DNA of 8,698 bases from JAYZDB01 sp036338025 (GTDB lineage Bacteria > Planctomycetota > UBA1135 > UBA2386), in the NCBI GenBank assembly GCA_036338025.1, contig JAYZDB010000328.1, forward strand, positions 1 through 8,698, given 5' to 3'. Position numbers and translations under genes: made by a program. Below the pieces are notes generated by a model. It searched no databases. It was not told the origin of the DNA and was given only the letters and a program-made list of their open reading frames with translations. Each line of letters starts with the position of its first letter. Positions within the stretch are counted from its first letter, which is position 1. This document shows positions 6,854-8,698 of the stretch, one piece after another.

Positions 6854-6890
6854 ACGGTGAGTATGCGCACGACTCCGGAAACCGACAAGC

Positions 6891-6919
6891 TTGGTTCAGC
6901 CTGATCCCGAGGGTATGAC
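6891..6919 (+). promoter_or_regulatory. Possible sigma-70-type promoter for the aconitase gene
   Basis: TTGGTT (6891-6896) and TATGAC (6914-6919) are separated by 17 bases and match three and four of six consensus positions. They sit 65 bases before the aconitase ATG, in the only intergenic gap available. Matches this good occur by chance, so this is a suggestion only. Confidence 0.25.
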
Positions 6920-6923
6920 TACC

Positions 6924-6942
6924 GTTCCCGTTCCCGATTCCC
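6924..6942 (+). repeat. Short TTCCC repeats upstream of the aconitase gene
   Basis: Three adjoining units, GTTCCC (6924-6929), GTTCCC (6930-6935) and GATTCCC (6936-6942), lie just after the possible -10 element and 42 bases before the ATG. They would fall in the early leader of the transcript. They could be a regulator site or a simple repeat; nothing in the window decides. Confidence 0.4.
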
Positions 6943-6984
6943 AACCAGATCCTCTCACCTGATCGACAGGACACAAGCGACCCG

Positions 6985-8698
6985 ATGTCCGACCCGTTCC
7001 AGACCCAGCGAACCCTGAGCACATCACAGGGCGACCTCTCCTACTCGAGCCTTCCGGCCCTGGAGGCCTCGGGCGTCGGCACCTTGCAGCGGTTACCTTA
7101 CAGCATCCGCGTGCTGCTCGAATCCGCCCTGCGCAACACAGACGGCTACATCGTCGAAGAAAGCCACGTCAAGGCACTGGCCACCTGGAGTGCTGAGTCC
7201 GCCGGCCGGATCGAGATTCCGTTCCTGCCCGGCCGAGTCATCCTGCAGGACTTCACGGGGGTGCCTTGCGTCGTCGATCTCGCCGCCATGCGAGCTGCCA
7301 TGCACCGACTCGGCGGCGACCCCAAGAAGATCAACCCCCTGGTACCCTGCGACCTGGTCATCGACCACTCCGTGCAAGTCGACCACTTTGGCAGCGCCAC
7401 GGCCCTCGAAAAGAACCTCGACCGCGAGTTCGAACGCAACGAGGAGCGCTACGAGTTCCTCAAGTGGGGCCAGGAGTCCTTCACGAACTTTCGAGCGGTT
7501 CCGCCAGCTACCGGCATCGTGCACCAGGTCAATCTCGAATACCTGGCAGGCCTTGCTCTGACTCGCGAGGTCGACGGCCAAACGCAGGTGTATCCGGACT
7601 CGTTGGTCGGCACCGACAGCCACACCACCATGATCAACGGTCTCGGAGTTGTCGGCTGGGGCGTTGGCGGCATCGAGGCCGAAGCTGTCATGCTCGGTCA
7701 ACCGATCTACATGCTGATGCCCGAGGTGATCGGGTTCGAACTCAGAGGTCAACTACCCGACGGCGCAACGGCCACCGACATGGTTCTGACCATCGTGGAG
7801 ATGCTGCGTGCACGAGGCGTGGTCGGCAAGTTCGTGGAATTTTACGGTGATGGAATGTGCAGCATGACGTTGGCCGACCGGGCAACCATCGCCAACATGG
7901 CACCGGAGTATGGCGCCACGATGGGGTTCTTCCCCGTCGACGAGGAAGCGCTCCGTTACCTGCGCCAGACCGGCCGCTCCGATGCCCAGGTAGAACTCGT
8001 CGAGAGTTACTACAAGGCGCAGGGAATGTTCGTCACCGACAACTCCCCCACCCCAGAATTCAGCGACACCTTGAGCCTCGACCTCGCCAAGGTCGTGCCC
8101 AGCCTGGCTGGTCCCAAGCGCCCGCAGGACCGTGTCACCCTGACCGCCATGAAGGACGAATTCCGCTCCAGCCTGCAGCGCCCCATCGCCGAAGGTGGAT
8201 TCAACCTGCAGGCCGCGGACGTCACCAAGACTGCGGACGCCGCTGGTGAGATGCTCGGTCATGGATCGGTCGTGATCGCGGCGATCACATCATGCACCAA
8301 CACTTCGAATCCGAGCGTCATGCTGGCGGCGGGCCTGCTGGCCAAGAAAGCTGTCGCCCGAGGACTACGGGTACCCTCCTGGGTCAAGACCAGCCTCGCC
8401 CCGGGCTCCCGGGTCGTCACCGAATATCTCGAGAAGGCCGGTCTGGACAAGGCCCTCGAAACTCTCGGCTTCCACACCGTCGGCTACGGGTGCACGACCT
8501 GCATTGGCAACAGCGGCCCTCTGCCCCAACCCGTTCAAGACGCGATCGACGAAGCCAATCTGGTGGTAGCCTCCGTACTCAGCGGCAACCGCAACTTCGA
8601 GGGGCGGGTCAGCCCGCACGTGCAGGCCAACTACCTGGCATCTCCCCCGCTGGTCGTGGCCTACGCAATCGCTGGCACTCTACACAAGGACTTGACCA
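6985..8698 (+). CDS. acnA: Aconitate hydratase (AcnA/IRP1 type), 3' end outside window
   Basis: A TCA-cycle enzyme interconverting citrate and isocitrate through cis-aconitate, using a [4Fe-4S] cluster. The frame is open from ATG 6985 to the window end: 571 complete codons of an expected 890 or so, covering the catalytic domains and lacking the swivel domain. Visible blocks are LPYSIRVLLESALRN (37-51), LQDFTGVPCVVDLAAMR (87-103), DLVIDHSVQVDHFG (123-136), GIVHQVNLEYL (177-187), VGTDSHTTMINGLGVVGWG (208-226) and GDGMCSMTLADRATIANM (288-305). The cluster cysteines are Cys437 in TSCTNTSNPSVM, and Cys503 and Cys506 in GCTTCIGNSGPL. GNRNFEGRVSPHVQANYLAS appears near the end. The PYSIR and VGWGVGGIEAE features place it with AcnA/IRP1 rather than AcnB. 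Some AcnA-type enzymes of this kind act with 2-methylaconitate, but no prp genes are seen. AGGA (6968-6971) is 13 bases before the ATG, a weak ribosome site. The gene is divergent from the EVE gene. Confidence 0.96.
   Translation, partial: MSDPFQTQRTLSTSQGDLSYSSLPALEASGVGTLQRLPYSIRVLLESALRNTDGYIVEESHVKALATWSAESAGRIEIPFLPGRVILQDFTGVPCVVDLAAMRAAMHRLGGDPKKINPLVPCDLVIDHSVQVDHFGSATALEKNLDREFERNEERYEFLKWGQESFTNFRAVPPATGIVHQVNLEYLAGLALTREVDGQTQVYPDSLVGTDSHTTMINGLGVVGWGVGGIEAEAVMLGQPIYMLMPEVIGFELRGQLPDGATATDMVLTIVEMLRARGVVGKFVEFYGDGMCSMTLADRATIANMAPEYGATMGFFPVDEEALRYLRQTGRSDAQVELVESYYKAQGMFVTDNSPTPEFSDTLSLDLAKVVPSLAGPKRPQDRVTLTAMKDEFRSSLQRPIAEGGFNLQAADVTKTADAAGEMLGHGSVVIAAITSCTNTSNPSVMLAAGLLAKKAVARGLRVPSWVKTSLAPGSRVVTEYLEKAGLDKALETLGFHTVGYGCTTCIGNSGPLPQPVQDAIDEANLVVASVLSGNRNFEGRVSPHVQANYLASPPLVVAYAIAGTLHKDLT

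Noticed and set aside
7093..7752. 219-codon minus-strand frame inside the aconitase gene
   Set aside because: The plus strand here has unbroken aconitase motifs; the minus frame is a shadow.

Overview
The window is ordinary bacterial chromosome: GC-rich, densely coded, eight protein genes on both strands, with no RNA gene, insertion sequence, CRISPR array or phage gene that I can see. The organism is a high-GC bacterium that exports large Asp-box (BNR) propeller proteins. Long sortilin/Vps10-like repeat proteins in tandem are common in Planctomycetota, Acidobacteriota, Gemmatimonadota and Bacteroidota. The ClpS, however, looks like the actinobacterial version and is followed by a DUF2017-type gene, as in Actinobacteria. 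I cannot settle the phylum from this window.

Layout. Positions 1-3522 (+): two tandem, homologous secreted repeat proteins four bases apart, the first cut by the window edge. Positions 3542-4433 (-): clpS followed by a DUF2017-like gene, convergent with the repeat proteins. Positions 4434-4570: a divergent intergenic region with a strong hairpin. Positions 4571-5977 (+): a MATE-family multidrug/solute exporter. Positions 6019-6853 (-): an EVE-domain protein followed by a small unknown protein, convergent with the MATE gene. Positions 6854-6984: a divergent intergenic region with a possible promoter and short TTCCC repeats. Positions 6985-8698 (+): an AcnA-type aconitase running off the window end.

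How the genes relate. The BNR pair is probably one operon of exported propeller proteins with unknown ligand. ClpS hands N-degron substrates to the ClpAP/ClpCP protease, and the DUF2017 gene beside it probably shares its transcript. MATE, EVE and aconitase look like independent housekeeping or accessory genes. I found no convincing new multi-gene system. The points most worth checking are the actinobacterial-like ClpS/DUF2017 pair, the clpS start region (a near-perfect Shine-Dalgarno overlapping the GTG), the Gly/Arg-rich insertions at matching places in the two repeat proteins, and the hairpin between clpS and the MATE gene.
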